A DNA stretch of 64,000 bases from Chlorophyllum brunneum (Eukaryota > Basidiomycota > Agaricomycetes > Agaricales > Agaricaceae): contig OY756145.1 in the NCBI GenBank assembly GCA_963576785.1, positions 186,001-250,000 on the forward strand. The letters run 5' to 3'. The translations under genes were made by a program, and so were the position numbers. Below, piece after piece: positions 35,382 to 45,366 of this stretch. The notes under the pieces are model-generated. The model was not told the DNA's origin. It worked only from the letters and a program-made list of their open reading frames with translations, and made no database searches. How positions within the stretch are numbered: position 1 is the stretch's first letter; each line of letters starts with the position of its first letter.

Positions 35382-36374
35382 TGAGGGGGGTTAGTCTGGC
35401 TTCGACTAGCTGGGGATGTTGAGGAGGGGGGTAATGGGACTCCTTTGTTGGCTCTCAATTCGAGCACTTTGTTGGCATGCCAGTCGTGGTCAAATCTCTT
35501 CTTCCAGAATTGGCACTTTTGGTCCGTGGCGAGGTGATCCTTGCCACAGTTGGAGCACGTAGCCTTGTGAGGGCATGGTTCTCCAGCGGGGGTGGCCGCA
35601 ATGGGTGGGTCTGCTTTGTCATTGCCCTTACAGCAGTAGGCAAACGACCGGTGGTTAACTGTGGAGTGCGGTCCTTTGCAGTGCGCGCACGTAAAGAGCC
35701 ATGCTCGGCATCGAATGAGGGGGTGGCCCCACCTGCAGCATTTCCTGCAGAAAGGTACTCCCGGGTTGGCTTTGGCTCTTCTGATGTGGAAGAGCCCGCC
35801 ATAAATGTTGAGGAACTTGTCCTCAATCTTGGCAATGTTGGTCCCCGCTTTGGAGTCCCAGATCTCGAACCATACCATACAAGTGTCCGAGTGTTTGGAG
35901 TTGCGTCATACCCGTGGCTGCGACGCGAATTGGATGTCATTGGAATGGATTGAATTCCGGACACTGGAGACCACATTGGCCTCAGTGAGGATCTGTCCTC
36001 GGGGGGTGATGTAACTGATGTCCGTGACTTTCACGAATGATTTGGACTTTGGGAGGGATACGTTGCCTGAGGTGATTCCTCCGAATTTTTCCTTGAGCCA
36101 CGCCTTAATGACGTTTAGCTCAGTGGGGGTCAACACCTCCGAGGTGTGGACCATAAGGCCCAACTTACCCTGCGAGGCGGCAATGACCCTTGTCTTGGAC
36201 TTCTCCACTATGAGACACATGTTTAAGGAGTCAATGATTGACCCAAAGTTGGTGATATTGGGCCCGGTGAGGAGGGGAATGATCACTTGTTTTCGTGATG
36301 GACCATTCAGGGTGGAACAAACAGTGCCAGCCTTCTTGCCCAGCTTCTTATTTGGAGGTGAGGAGGGGGAGTAA

Positions 36375-36675
36375 TGTTACGACCTTAGTCTCTGACTCAG
36401 GTTGCAAGCCTTTGGATAAAGGGAAGGAAGTAGAGAAAGGAAGAAGGGATGATATGATTGGTAAAGTGTAAGGAATACATCAAGTATTACTACACTTTAT
36501 ATACTAGTGGTAAGAGCTAAGAATAAGGGAGTCGAGTAAAGGAGTCATAGGAAACGAGTAGAATGAGTCAGGTAGGAGGCATAGCCTCTAGGGGTGAGAC
36601 AGGGGGTGAAATGAGTATGAGGGTACACGAGGTAACGAGCGCATAATAGGAATGAATGGCCTCTAGTTCGTAACA
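36375..36675 (-). repeat. gypsy-4 3' LTR
   Basis: 301 bp. Differs from the 5' LTR by three transitions (T/C, A/G and T/C on the + strand, in its last 65 bases). Confidence 0.93.
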
Positions 36676-36783
36676 ATACCTCCCTTTCAAGCTTCATGTC
36701 CTCATGATGCGTATTACTGTAAAGGTCCTTTGTAAAATAAAGCATACGGAATTTGGGGAAGGTAGGGAAATGTGATGAGTATT

Positions 36784-37620
36784 TTACTCATTCATAGGCA
36801 TGGCCGCTCCCAGAGCTCTGGCCAAGTCCTTCTTGTTTCCTCCAATGAGAGGTGCCTTGTCAATGCGTCGTAAGCCAATCCAGAGGGGTGTGTGTGGTGG
36901 TCCTTCTTTGAACAGGAAGTGGGTGTGATTGTTATACGTGGTGTTGTTGTTGGTGTGATTGCTTAAGAGCTTATGGACTATGCTCCTCCAGTATTCGTTG
37001 TCCTTTTCACCTTCCGATTTCAAAGTGTTATATCCTGTCGGTGGATGGAAGGTCATGGGTGTGATGGGGGGTACTACCATGGTGAGGATGGTTTGGAGAT
37101 GGACTACTTCTTCTTTGATGTCGGGGTGGAGTAGTTGGTCAGCGGCTGTTCTTCCTTGTGTCTTTTGTTCGCATGTATGACAGATGTGGTGTTAGATGGG
37201 GAACGGGTCGTTACTAACGAGTAGTCGGTTAACAATGTGGTGGGAGAGATTGTCTGTGCTCCTTGACTCATACGTATTGAGTCGCTCGGCTAGGGCTACG
37301 AGGATGCTGTGCATCCGAGCTCGTATGTTGGAGATGACAAGGAGTTGCAGGTCATCATTAATTTCGTACAAGTGTCTCTCCAGTTGGTCTCTCCTTCCTT
37401 TATCAATGATGAACTGGTTGAGTCTCGGAGTGGCCTTGGATAAGGTGTCCATTATTTTAGAGGCGCCTTCTTGGGTTGCTTTCATTGCTGCGCCTAATAG
37501 TATTATGGTGTCGACTAGGGTTTCTCCTTCTACGAGTTCCTCGTGGCTGGTTCTTTCTGGGATGAGTTTATTGAATTCTTTGAGGTAGGGGTATGGGGTA
37601 AGTTGGCATTCGGTGGGCAT
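36784..37620 (-). pseudogene. gypsy-4 ORF3
   Basis: On the minus strand the frame starts MPTECQLTPYPYLKEFNKLI at 37620 and ends in TAA after AAMPMNE at 36784. One nonsense codon (CAA to TAA) sits at about 37194, after NDPFPI. The C-terminal WIGLRRIDKAPLIGG block is intact here, which shows that the TGA at that spot in gypsy-1 is a later mutation. Function is unknown. Confidence 0.8.
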
Positions 37621-37717
37621 GGTGTGTTGTAAAGATAGTTGGCGAAGTCAAGGGTGAAGTGGATACTGCGATTGATGCGTTGAGTGTAGTGGCTGCTTGG
37701 AATGCGAGGTCTGTTGT

Positions 37718-40700
37718 TCATAATTGTTGCTTTTTACCTCCCCTTTTTATAGGTTTTGTCCTCGAAATTTTGCTCATAAACTCCTGTACCGCTTCCTTGG
37801 CATTGTCTAAATTTGTCTCGTCTTCCCATGTATCTTCTTCGGACGTATATCCTTTCCAGTGTACTAGGTACTGCTTTTGTTTTCCTTTTGTGCGGTGTCC
37901 TCGGACTTCATTTACCTTGTAGTGTTCCTCATCATTGACTATCTCCGGGATCGGTGGCGGCGGAGTACACTGGCTGTCGTATTCGGGTTTGTGACAGGGG
38001 GAGAGGAGTCTGCTGTTGAACACGTCGTGTATCACCCATGTTTCAGGTAGCTCCAGTCGGTAGCTTGTTTCACCTATTTTTCCTTTTACTCGGAATGGTC
38101 CGTATCTCTTGTGATCTAGTTTCTTCGTTGGTCTTGTTGTCCTAATATTGTCTGCCTCAAGCCAAACTTGGTCTCCTTCCAGGTACTCGTGTTCTGGTTT
38201 TGTGCTATTCCATTTCTCCATTTGTGCCTGGTTTTGTTGTAGCATTTTGATCGTCTCTTGGCATATGTCCTGTAGCTCCTGTATTCGCTCCATGATCGCA
38301 GGAGCCTTGATCTCATTTGAGATGTCTCCTTTCCATGGGTGTCATCCGTATACTATCTGGAATGGTGAATGTCCCATGGCACTATGTGTTTTGTCATTAT
38401 ACTGGAATTCTGCGGTGCTGAGCTATTTCTTCCAGTTGTCCTGCACATGGTTGATTACATTTCTGAGGTAAGCCTCGACCTCCTGGTTGATGCGCTCCGT
38501 TTGACCGTCTGTTTGTGGATGGTATGCCATGGATAGGTTACGTTGGGTGCCGGTTGCTCTGCAAAGTTCCGCCATGAATTTTGATGCAAATTGTGAACCT
38601 CTGTCACTGATGATCCTTCGTGGTATCCCATGTTGTCTCCATATGTCATCCTGATAAATGTCTCCTAGCTCCTCGGATGATAGGGTGGTGTTAACTGCAC
38701 GTAGTCTGATCATTTTGCTGAAACGATCAACGATGACAAGTATCGTGTTGTATCCTTCCGATTCTGGTAGTGGTCCTATCATATCGATTGATATTTCTTC
38801 CCATGGTCTGGTGGGTATTGGTAGTGGATGGAGATGTGTGGTAGGTTGTATCTGGAGTATTTTGTTTCGCTGACATGTATCACATCCCTTGATGTATTGT
38901 TTGGCATTATTGCGCATTTGTGGCCACCAATATGTCCTTTTGAGGAGTTCGATCATTCTGTGTTGTCCCGGGTGTCCTACGTCCATTTTGTCATGGTGTT
39001 GTTGGAGTATTTCTTGGCATAACTCGGCGTTTGGTGGTACATATATTCTTCCTTCAAACATAGGTAATCCATCGGTTTCCCATATCTCCTCTGGTCATTT
39101 CTCCTTCTCTCTTAACCACTGTGTTTCTCTTCTTTGCTCCTTTCACAATCAGTGTTTCAGGTCTTCTTCTCCCGATATTTCCCAAATTTGTCTGATCTCA
39201 GTGATAGTGTTATCGAATAAGTGGTCGGGTAATAGCATGATATTTGTGTTGTCTCTGGTTGTGTCTGTTTTTGCTAGTCTTGATAGCATGTCTGCTTTTG
39301 TGTTTGTCTTTCCGGGTATGTGTTTTAGCGTGTAGTGGTATTCCTGTAGTTCCAGTTGCCATCTTGCCTGTTATCCTGTGAGTTGTTGCAGTTTCCTGAA
39401 GTATTCTAAGTTCTTGTGGTCCGTCCATATCTCGAATGGTCTGTCGGCATCGAGTAGGTATTGTCTCCACGTTTTGATTGCTTCTCGGATTGCTAGTAGT
39501 TCTTTGTCGTAGATTTGGTAGTTTCGTTCTGCCGGTGTCATTGTCCTCGAGTGGAAGGCTATTGGGTGCCACTGGTCATTCTGGTTTTGTGATAATACCG
39601 CTCCTACTCCATATCCCGACGCATCCACCTCTACCCTGTATTGTCCTTTGTCTTGGGGCATTGCTAGTACTGGTTCGTTCATGATCTTTTCCTTGATCTC
39701 TTCAAATGCCTGTTGTTGTCGTTCTGACCAAGACCATTGCACATCTTTCTTCTTTAGCTCGTGTAGGGGTGTTGCTATGTTACTGAAGTCTTGTATGAAT
39801 CGTCGGTAGAAGTTTGCAAAACCCAGGAATTTTTCAACGTCTTTCACGGATTTGGGTGTTGGCCATTCTCTTACTGCTTTCACCTTCTCTTCCTCCATTT
39901 TAACGCTGCCTTGTCCCACTATAAAGCCCAATATGGGTATTTCCTTTGCATCGAACACACATTTTGACCGCTTGAAGTAAAGCTGGTGTTTGGCTGCAAT
40001 ATCTAAGAACCGTGTTGTCCTTTCCTCGAGTTCTTCCTGTGTGGTTCCTGGAATGACAAAATCGTCCATGTAGTTGACTAGTGCTCCCTCATGTAGCATT
40101 TCTCGAAATACCGTGTTCATCATCCTCTGAAAGGTTGCCGGTGAATTGCTTATCCCGAAGAACATGACTGTTGGTTCGAATAATCCGCTGTTTGTTACGA
40201 ACGCTGCCTTCCATTCATCTCCTTTTCTGATTCTGACATTGTTGTATCCCCAAATGATATCGAGCTTGTTGAATACCTTTGCATCTTTTAATCGATCTAG
40301 AACTTCGCTTATGAGTGGCAGTGGCGTTTTGTCTTTGATGGTGTATTCATTCAGCTTTTTGTAGTCCTGTACCAGCCATTTTGTTCCGTCCTTTTTGGGT
40401 ATAAAGAAACATGGAGTGGCGTAGGGGAATTGTGATGGTCTGATTCGTCCTGAGGCGAGGTTCTCGTCAAGGAACTTCTGTAGTTCCTGTTTCTCCGCTA
40501 TTGTCATTGGATAGACCTTGGACTGTAGTACTGGGGGTACATCCTCAGACAGGTTTATCTCGTGGTCCCATATCGTGTGCTCGGGTAGTTTATCGAAGTT
40601 CTTCTTGTTGAATAGGTGTGTGTATTGTCGGAGGTATGGTGGTAGATCTTCATCGTTTGTCCGGTCCGCCTTTTTCTCTTCAATGTGTTCTTTGACTGTC

Positions 40701-41143
40701 CGTATTTTCTCGTTAAACCGTATGTCACTATGTGATATTTTGCAATCATCTGGGCATCTGGTGAATTGTATGACGTGATTGTTCCAATTGATTTCCGGGT
40801 TATGCTTGACCAGCCAGTCATGTCCAAGATATAAGTCTGTGCTTTCCAGTTGTGTTACCAAAGCATCAATTTGTTCCATGTGGTTGCCGTTGTTTAATAC
40901 CAGTTGTGCCTTGTCTGTTATTTCTCCTTTTTTATTTTCTGTTCCGTTGGCATTGATTACTCTGATTGGGGTTTCCAGGGGTTTGGTCGGGATCTGCTCT
41001 TCTTCTATTGTTCATTGTGCTATGCATATGTGGGTGCATCCGGAGTCTACGAGGGTTGTAATTGGTCTGCATCCTTTTCTTGTCTGGATTGTTGAGTTGA
41101 GGAGAAGTTCGCGCGTAGAGTTTCGTTTTTGGGGAATCACATA
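37718..41143 (-). pseudogene. gypsy-4 pol with chromodomain
   Basis: Protease at about 41060 (LVDSGCTH, followed by CGA to TGA). A long open stretch 40879-39371 covers the protease end, RT (catalytic NYMDDF at about 40070) and most of RNase H. Integrase lies at 39061-38423 and the chromodomain at about 37860-37750 (YLVHWKGYTSEEDTWED). Breaks: TGA after AQ in the protease, TAA in RNase H at about 39370, TGA codons in the RNase H/integrase linker (39100-39160, shared with gypsy-1) and TAG near 38424. Catalytic motifs themselves are intact. Confidence 0.88.
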
Positions 41144-41199
41144 TCTTCTATTGTGGGATAAAACAGAAACTCTAGGTTTATTGGCTCGCGGGTTTGCGC

Positions 41200-42444
41200 C
41201 TACTTGGAGCCTTCGACAAAATCCTCTTTCTCCTCTATTTCTTGTTCGTCATCCTCGTTGACCTCTCTGATATGCGCTTTCTTGGGCGCTCGGCAGTTCT
41301 TTGAGATGTGGCCTTGTTTGCCACAATTATAGCACGTTATCTTGGTGTATGTGACTTTCATCTTCTTTCTGCAGTATTTGGCGATATGCCCATAGAGGTT
41401 GCAGTTGTAGCACCTTGGTTTTCCATTTTGGTCGGTGTCTGCCCTTTGTCTTCCTATCTCCATGGGTTGTCCCCTACCTCCATAAGTAACTCTGGTGGTG
41501 GTTCTGACATCTCCTCAGGTGATGTCCGTTGCTTCATAGCCTTGTCCTACTGCGAGGATCATGGTTTTCCATTTGCTATATGTCGTTGGGATGGAGGTTA
41601 TTGGGTATCCTACTATGGTTCGGATAATGTCTGCTTGGGTGTGACGTTTGAGGAGGAATATCGCGTGGGTGTCATCTGTCCCTGCTTGGGCTCTCAGTGC
41701 CTCGAATTTGATTAAGAAATCTGCCGTGTTCTTCTTCCCTTGTTTGAATGTCTCGATTTCTCCTTCTGCTATGGCTTTCCTATTCCCCAAGGAGAATGTG
41801 GCTTCTATTTCTTTTGTAAAGTCATCCCAACCCGGTGTTTTCTTATTCTGGATGGCTTGTAGCTGCATGTTGGTGTAAGGGCCTGCTAGCCCCCCTTTCA
41901 TTCTTGCCAAAATTGCTACTATCTTCTGTTCATCTTCCTCTATCTTGTTGAATATTAGCCACAAGGATATGGCTCTCCACCAATCATCAAATTTGGTTCT
42001 ATCTCCATTGAAATATCCTGGCTCCGGGGCTAGGTTCTTTGGGACGTTGATTTCTTCTGTCATTTCTGGGTCTATCTCTGGTTCACTGTGTTCGTTTTCA
42101 TAGGTCTTGGCGATTTCTATATCGGCTGTGGCATCGGCGACTTCTGTGTCGATTTCTTCTTCAAAGGGAGCTGGTTCTTCGTCTGTACTGTGTTTGGACT
42201 CTTCCTCGTAGGTCTCGGCGATATCTATATCGGATGTGTTCTCAGTGACTTCTATGTTGAATTCGGTTTCAAATAGAGCTGTATTTTCATCTATGCTGTG
42301 TTCGGATTTCTGCCGTTTAAGGCCTTCAGGGATTTCTGATTCTGTTGATCATTTAGATCCTGTTGCTACGGGTAAACCCTGGATGTCTGTTGGTCTCAGA
42401 GCTCTGTGTCTTCTTGGTGTTCTCGATGAGCTACTGCTGCTCAT
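41200..42444 (-). pseudogene. gypsy-4 gag
   Basis: The start MSSSSSSRTPRRHRALRP at 42444 is followed by TGA about 31 codons in. The frame then runs through the gag core (PGYFNGDRTKFDDWWRAISL) to TGA at 41515-41517, then two CCHC knuckles and TAG at 41200. Both internal TGA codons match gypsy-1 in position and context. Confidence 0.85.
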
Positions 42445-42524
42445 ATACTGTCATCCTGGTCAGAGGCTATTATTCCAAGCCTAGCTACAAATAGTGGCAC
42501 CTCTCTTGCAAGGTGAGTCGAATG

Positions 42525-42536
42525 ACACTTTACCAA
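42525..42536 (-). promoter_or_regulatory. gypsy-4 self-priming primer-binding site
   Basis: On the minus strand TTGGTAAAGTGT follows the 5' LTR by one base. Its exact complement ACACTTTACCAA lies in the LTR at 42632-42621, about 25 nt after the TATA box (TATATAAAG, 42667-42659). Confidence 0.65.
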
Positions 42537-42537
42537 A

Positions 42538-42838
42538 TGTTACGACCTTAGTCTCTGACTCAGGTTGCAAGCCTTTGGATAAAGGGAAGGAAGTAGAGAA
42601 AGGAAGAAGGGATGATATGATTGGTAAAGTGTAAGGAATACATCAAGTATTACTACACTTTATATACTAGTGGTAAGAGCTAAGAATAAGGGAGTCGAGT
42701 AAAGGAGTCATAGGAAACGAGTAGAATGAGTCAGGTAGGAGGCATAGCCTCTAGGGGTGAGACAGGGGGTGAAACGAGTATGAGGGTACACGAGGTAACG
42801 AGCGCATGATAGGAATGAACGGCCTCTAGTTCGTAACA
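42538..42838 (-). repeat. gypsy-4 5' LTR
   Basis: 301 bp, TGTTACGAAC to GGTCGTAACA on the minus strand, with TATA box and predicted transcript start. Confidence 0.93.
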
Positions 42839-43158
42839 AGTAAGCTGCGTCATACATTGCAACTATCTTCTCATTGGACAATTCAGGGAATTTGCTCGCA
42901 AACTCTAGGAGTTTGAGAGGGTCCCATGTGTTCGTGGGTGGGGGAATGGCAGGAACAGCATTGTTGCCCTTTTTTGCTGTGGCAGCATAGGATGTTTTCG
43001 CACAATCCTGCTGGGGCCCCGAGGCTTTGGTGGCTTTAGCAGGCGCAGTGGGAGGGGGAGGGGAAGGGGGGGAGGGAGTGGGTTTGGATGTCTTCTGTCC
43101 AGTGTTAGCGGTCTTTACGGCCGCCCCTTTAGGCTTTCGGCCCCTATTCCTCTTCTTG

Positions 43159-44387
43159 TTTTTTTTATTTTTATTTTTATTTTTATTTTTATTTTTATTT
43201 TTTAATCAACAATTTATATAGCAGTGCTCGAGCGCAGTCCGTGTGTACATACATACAAAGGTAAAACGTACAGAATGTTCGGAGAAGGGAATGTAAACTA
43301 CAAGTAAACTAACCCCACGAGACTCATTGACATCTAGCATGTACACTAGAGAGATGTTTGGTACCTACGATGTTTAGCAAAAAGAGAGGAGAAAAGGAAA
43401 TCGGAGAGAGAGAGAGTGAGAGGGAGAAATTGATAGAGGAGAAACTACCGACTCGCAATTACAAGGGGAAACATCAAACGGTACATAGCGTATGGGTGGG
43501 TATTTACCCAGGCACCACGGGAGAAATGTAAGTTGAATGAAAACTATATAAAATAGTAGATGAGTGAGGAAAGGGGAGATAGAGAAATGAATTGGAAATC
43601 CATAACCGGGAAAGCAAAAGAAGAAAAAAGGGAAAAGAAAAGGATCCTACGCAGGCGCAGACCCAAACCTCCTTTGGACTTGATGACGATGTAACAGTGG
43701 GATTGAACCGGCATGGATATGAGGGCGGTCAGGTTCTGGTGGGAAGCTAAACACGGAGGGGTTGCGATGCAAGAAGTTGACAAAGGTCTTGATCGTGTTA
43801 ACGCCGAAGTGATGATCGAAGCTGTTACAACGATACAGTATGTGTGAGCGCATTTGCACCATTTGACTGTTGCAGTGGTGGCACGAAAGGTCCTCATTAG
43901 GAAAGAATCGTAGTTGATATTCTCCAATCGGGGCGTGGCATAAGATGGCGCGACAAGCTCTTGCAAAGAGCTGGGGCTGGTATCTGCATTCTCGTATCCA
44001 TGGTCCGGACTTGATGTGCGACGGTAAGGCGGAGGCCCCATTTGCTCGCACCGGGAGGTGGAGGAAGGAGCTACCGCTGTAAGTTTTGAATCTGAACATG
44101 GCTTGCCAAGTGTGAATGGCATGTTCGGCGGACTTCTTGCATAAGTAATTGATCGAGTTTGGTACTCGGTGGTTTCGACCCTGGTTAGGCCAGGCGACCA
44201 TTTGAATCCAGTCGTGAGTGGCTTTTTGTATCCCGTACTTGCATTTCGATGGTGTGTGGTAGAAAAAAAGGCAGTGTCGGTCTGACTTGTTGAACCAAGC
44301 CAGTAGCACTTTCGATGTGATGATGGACTATCATTGGCAGGAATGTGGTGAACAGTGGAGTAGGAGCCGGGAGGCTGAGATGGAGTA
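43159..44387 (-). mobile_element. LINE-D: 5'-truncated LINE inside LINE-C ORF1
   Basis: A 1229-bp insertion carrying the end of ORF2 (the RNase H tail SASRLLLHCSPHSCQ through QRRFGSAPA), the 3' UTR and a (TTTTTA)n tail. A perfect 13-bp target duplication ATTCCTCTTCTTG (43146-43158 and 44388-44400) flanks it. Removing it restores KKRNRGRKPKG in ORF1. It belongs to the same family as LINE-B and LINE-C. Confidence 0.92.
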
Positions 44388-45366
44388 ATTCCTCTTCTTG
44401 TTGATGATGGTCTTGAATTCCGCCTCGGAGATCATTTGTACATCATCGTCGGAGATACCCGAATGAGTGATGTCATTGCCGACTGGTGCATCAACATTGG
44501 TGATACCCAAATGCATGACGCCGGGGGTGACAATGTGTTCGATGACCTCCATGTGGACGTTGTCAGGTTTTCGCGTGGGGTATTGGGGGGCCACGCAGTG
44601 GAGGGGAGAAACATCTGGCTGGGGAGTTTCCTCAGCGCAGACAATGATCTTACCAAAATTGACCCCCAACCATCTGTGGAGATTGTTCTTCTCTTTGTCG
44701 ACAGCAACCTTGAGCCATCCCGCCTTCATCAAGGTCCCTGTTAGTTCTGTAAAGGCTTGTCTGAATGCGAGGCCTTCATCTCCGCTCATGTTGAAGGAGC
44801 TGCAGGCTTTGACCCACTCAGAGATCCTGCCTACTTCTCTAACTGCATTATCATAGAATTCTTCAGGAGCATCCTTCTACTCCTCATCTTTGTCTTCTTG
44901 TTGGACCTTTGTCTCCAACTCTTCCTCAACTTGTTCTGCCCAGTTCTCTCCTGAGTAGTATTGATCGCCATCCAGCCTTGCTCACTTGGAGGTTCAATGT
45001 ATGGTCTTGTCATTGCTAGATGGTGGCGCCATGGGTGTCGGGGGGGTGGACAGCCTTCTACTGAGGACTGACGGAGGGATGGTGTTGCTGTAGGCCTGAT
45101 CGGTGAGGATGAAGGGCCCGGGTGCGATTGGCATCCTAGGGAATAGGATGCCTGGAGGGGGCAAAGCTGCAGAGGCCGTGAAGATGGAGGGGATTGGAAC
45201 ACGTGTTGTGTCCTCGAAGACTTCCCCATCGCCGTCAGGCGTAGGCTCTCTTGGAGAGAGGTTCAAACGTAACGTAGGCATGAATGTATCCTTTGTACTA
45301 TAGACTTGCACCGTATAATCGAGTTTTGCAAATCAATGGTGGTGGTACGAGTCAAAGAAGGGGATG

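Larger units (their letters stand above)
36375..42838 (-). mobile_element. gypsy-4: complete young gypsy chromovirus
   Basis: The two LTRs are 301 bp each (42538-42838 as 5', 36375-36675 as 3') and differ at three bases, all transitions. A perfect 5-bp target duplication AGTAA (36370-36374 and 42839-42843) flanks the element. It lies in LINE-C ORF1. Internally it has gag, pol with chromodomain, and ORF3 in the same order as gypsy-1. Despite near-identical LTRs it carries several stops in gag, pol and ORF3. Some are shared with gypsy-1, so its parent was probably already defective and moved with help in trans. Confidence 0.93.
35378..45281 (-). pseudogene. LINE-C ORF1 (gag-like), split by gypsy-4 and LINE-D
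   Basis: Pieces are 45281-44388, 43158-42844 and 36369-35378. Removing gypsy-4 with one AGTAA copy, and LINE-D with one 13-bp repeat, restores one continuous frame across both junctions. Order: Pro-rich N-terminus, acidic region, a helical domain, a Pro/Ala/Lys linker, a second domain and CCHC knuckles (CRKCCRWGHPLIRC, CAHCKGPHSTVNH, CSNCGKDHLATDQKC) near 35500-35750. In-frame stops: two TGA near 45000, TAG near 44879 and TGA near 35906, several readable as CGA to TGA. ORF1 proteins of this type coat LINE RNA. Confidence 0.82.
30865..45366 (-). mobile_element. LINE-C: Tad/I-like LINE with two nested insertions
   Basis: After removing gypsy-4 and LINE-D with their duplications, about 6.8 kb remains: a short 5' leader, ORF1, ORF2 with endonuclease, RT and RNase H, a 3' UTR and a (TTTTTA)n-type tail. 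A target duplication TGGTACCTAAG flanks it (30854-30864 and 45367-45377) and shows that it landed in LINE-B. ORF1 has few stops, and ORF2 is open over 838 codons in its centre, so it is the youngest long LINE here. It is still defective. Confidence 0.88.

Noticed and set aside
33342..36374. Plus-strand frames opposite LINE-C ORF1 and ORF2.
   Set aside because: Antisense shadows of LINE coding sequence; no independent splice or family signal.
38148..41715. Long plus-strand frames across gypsy-4 (for example 38889-39335, 40779-41261).
   Set aside because: They are antisense shadows of the pol and gag frames; the same shadows appear opposite gypsy-1 with parallel sequence.
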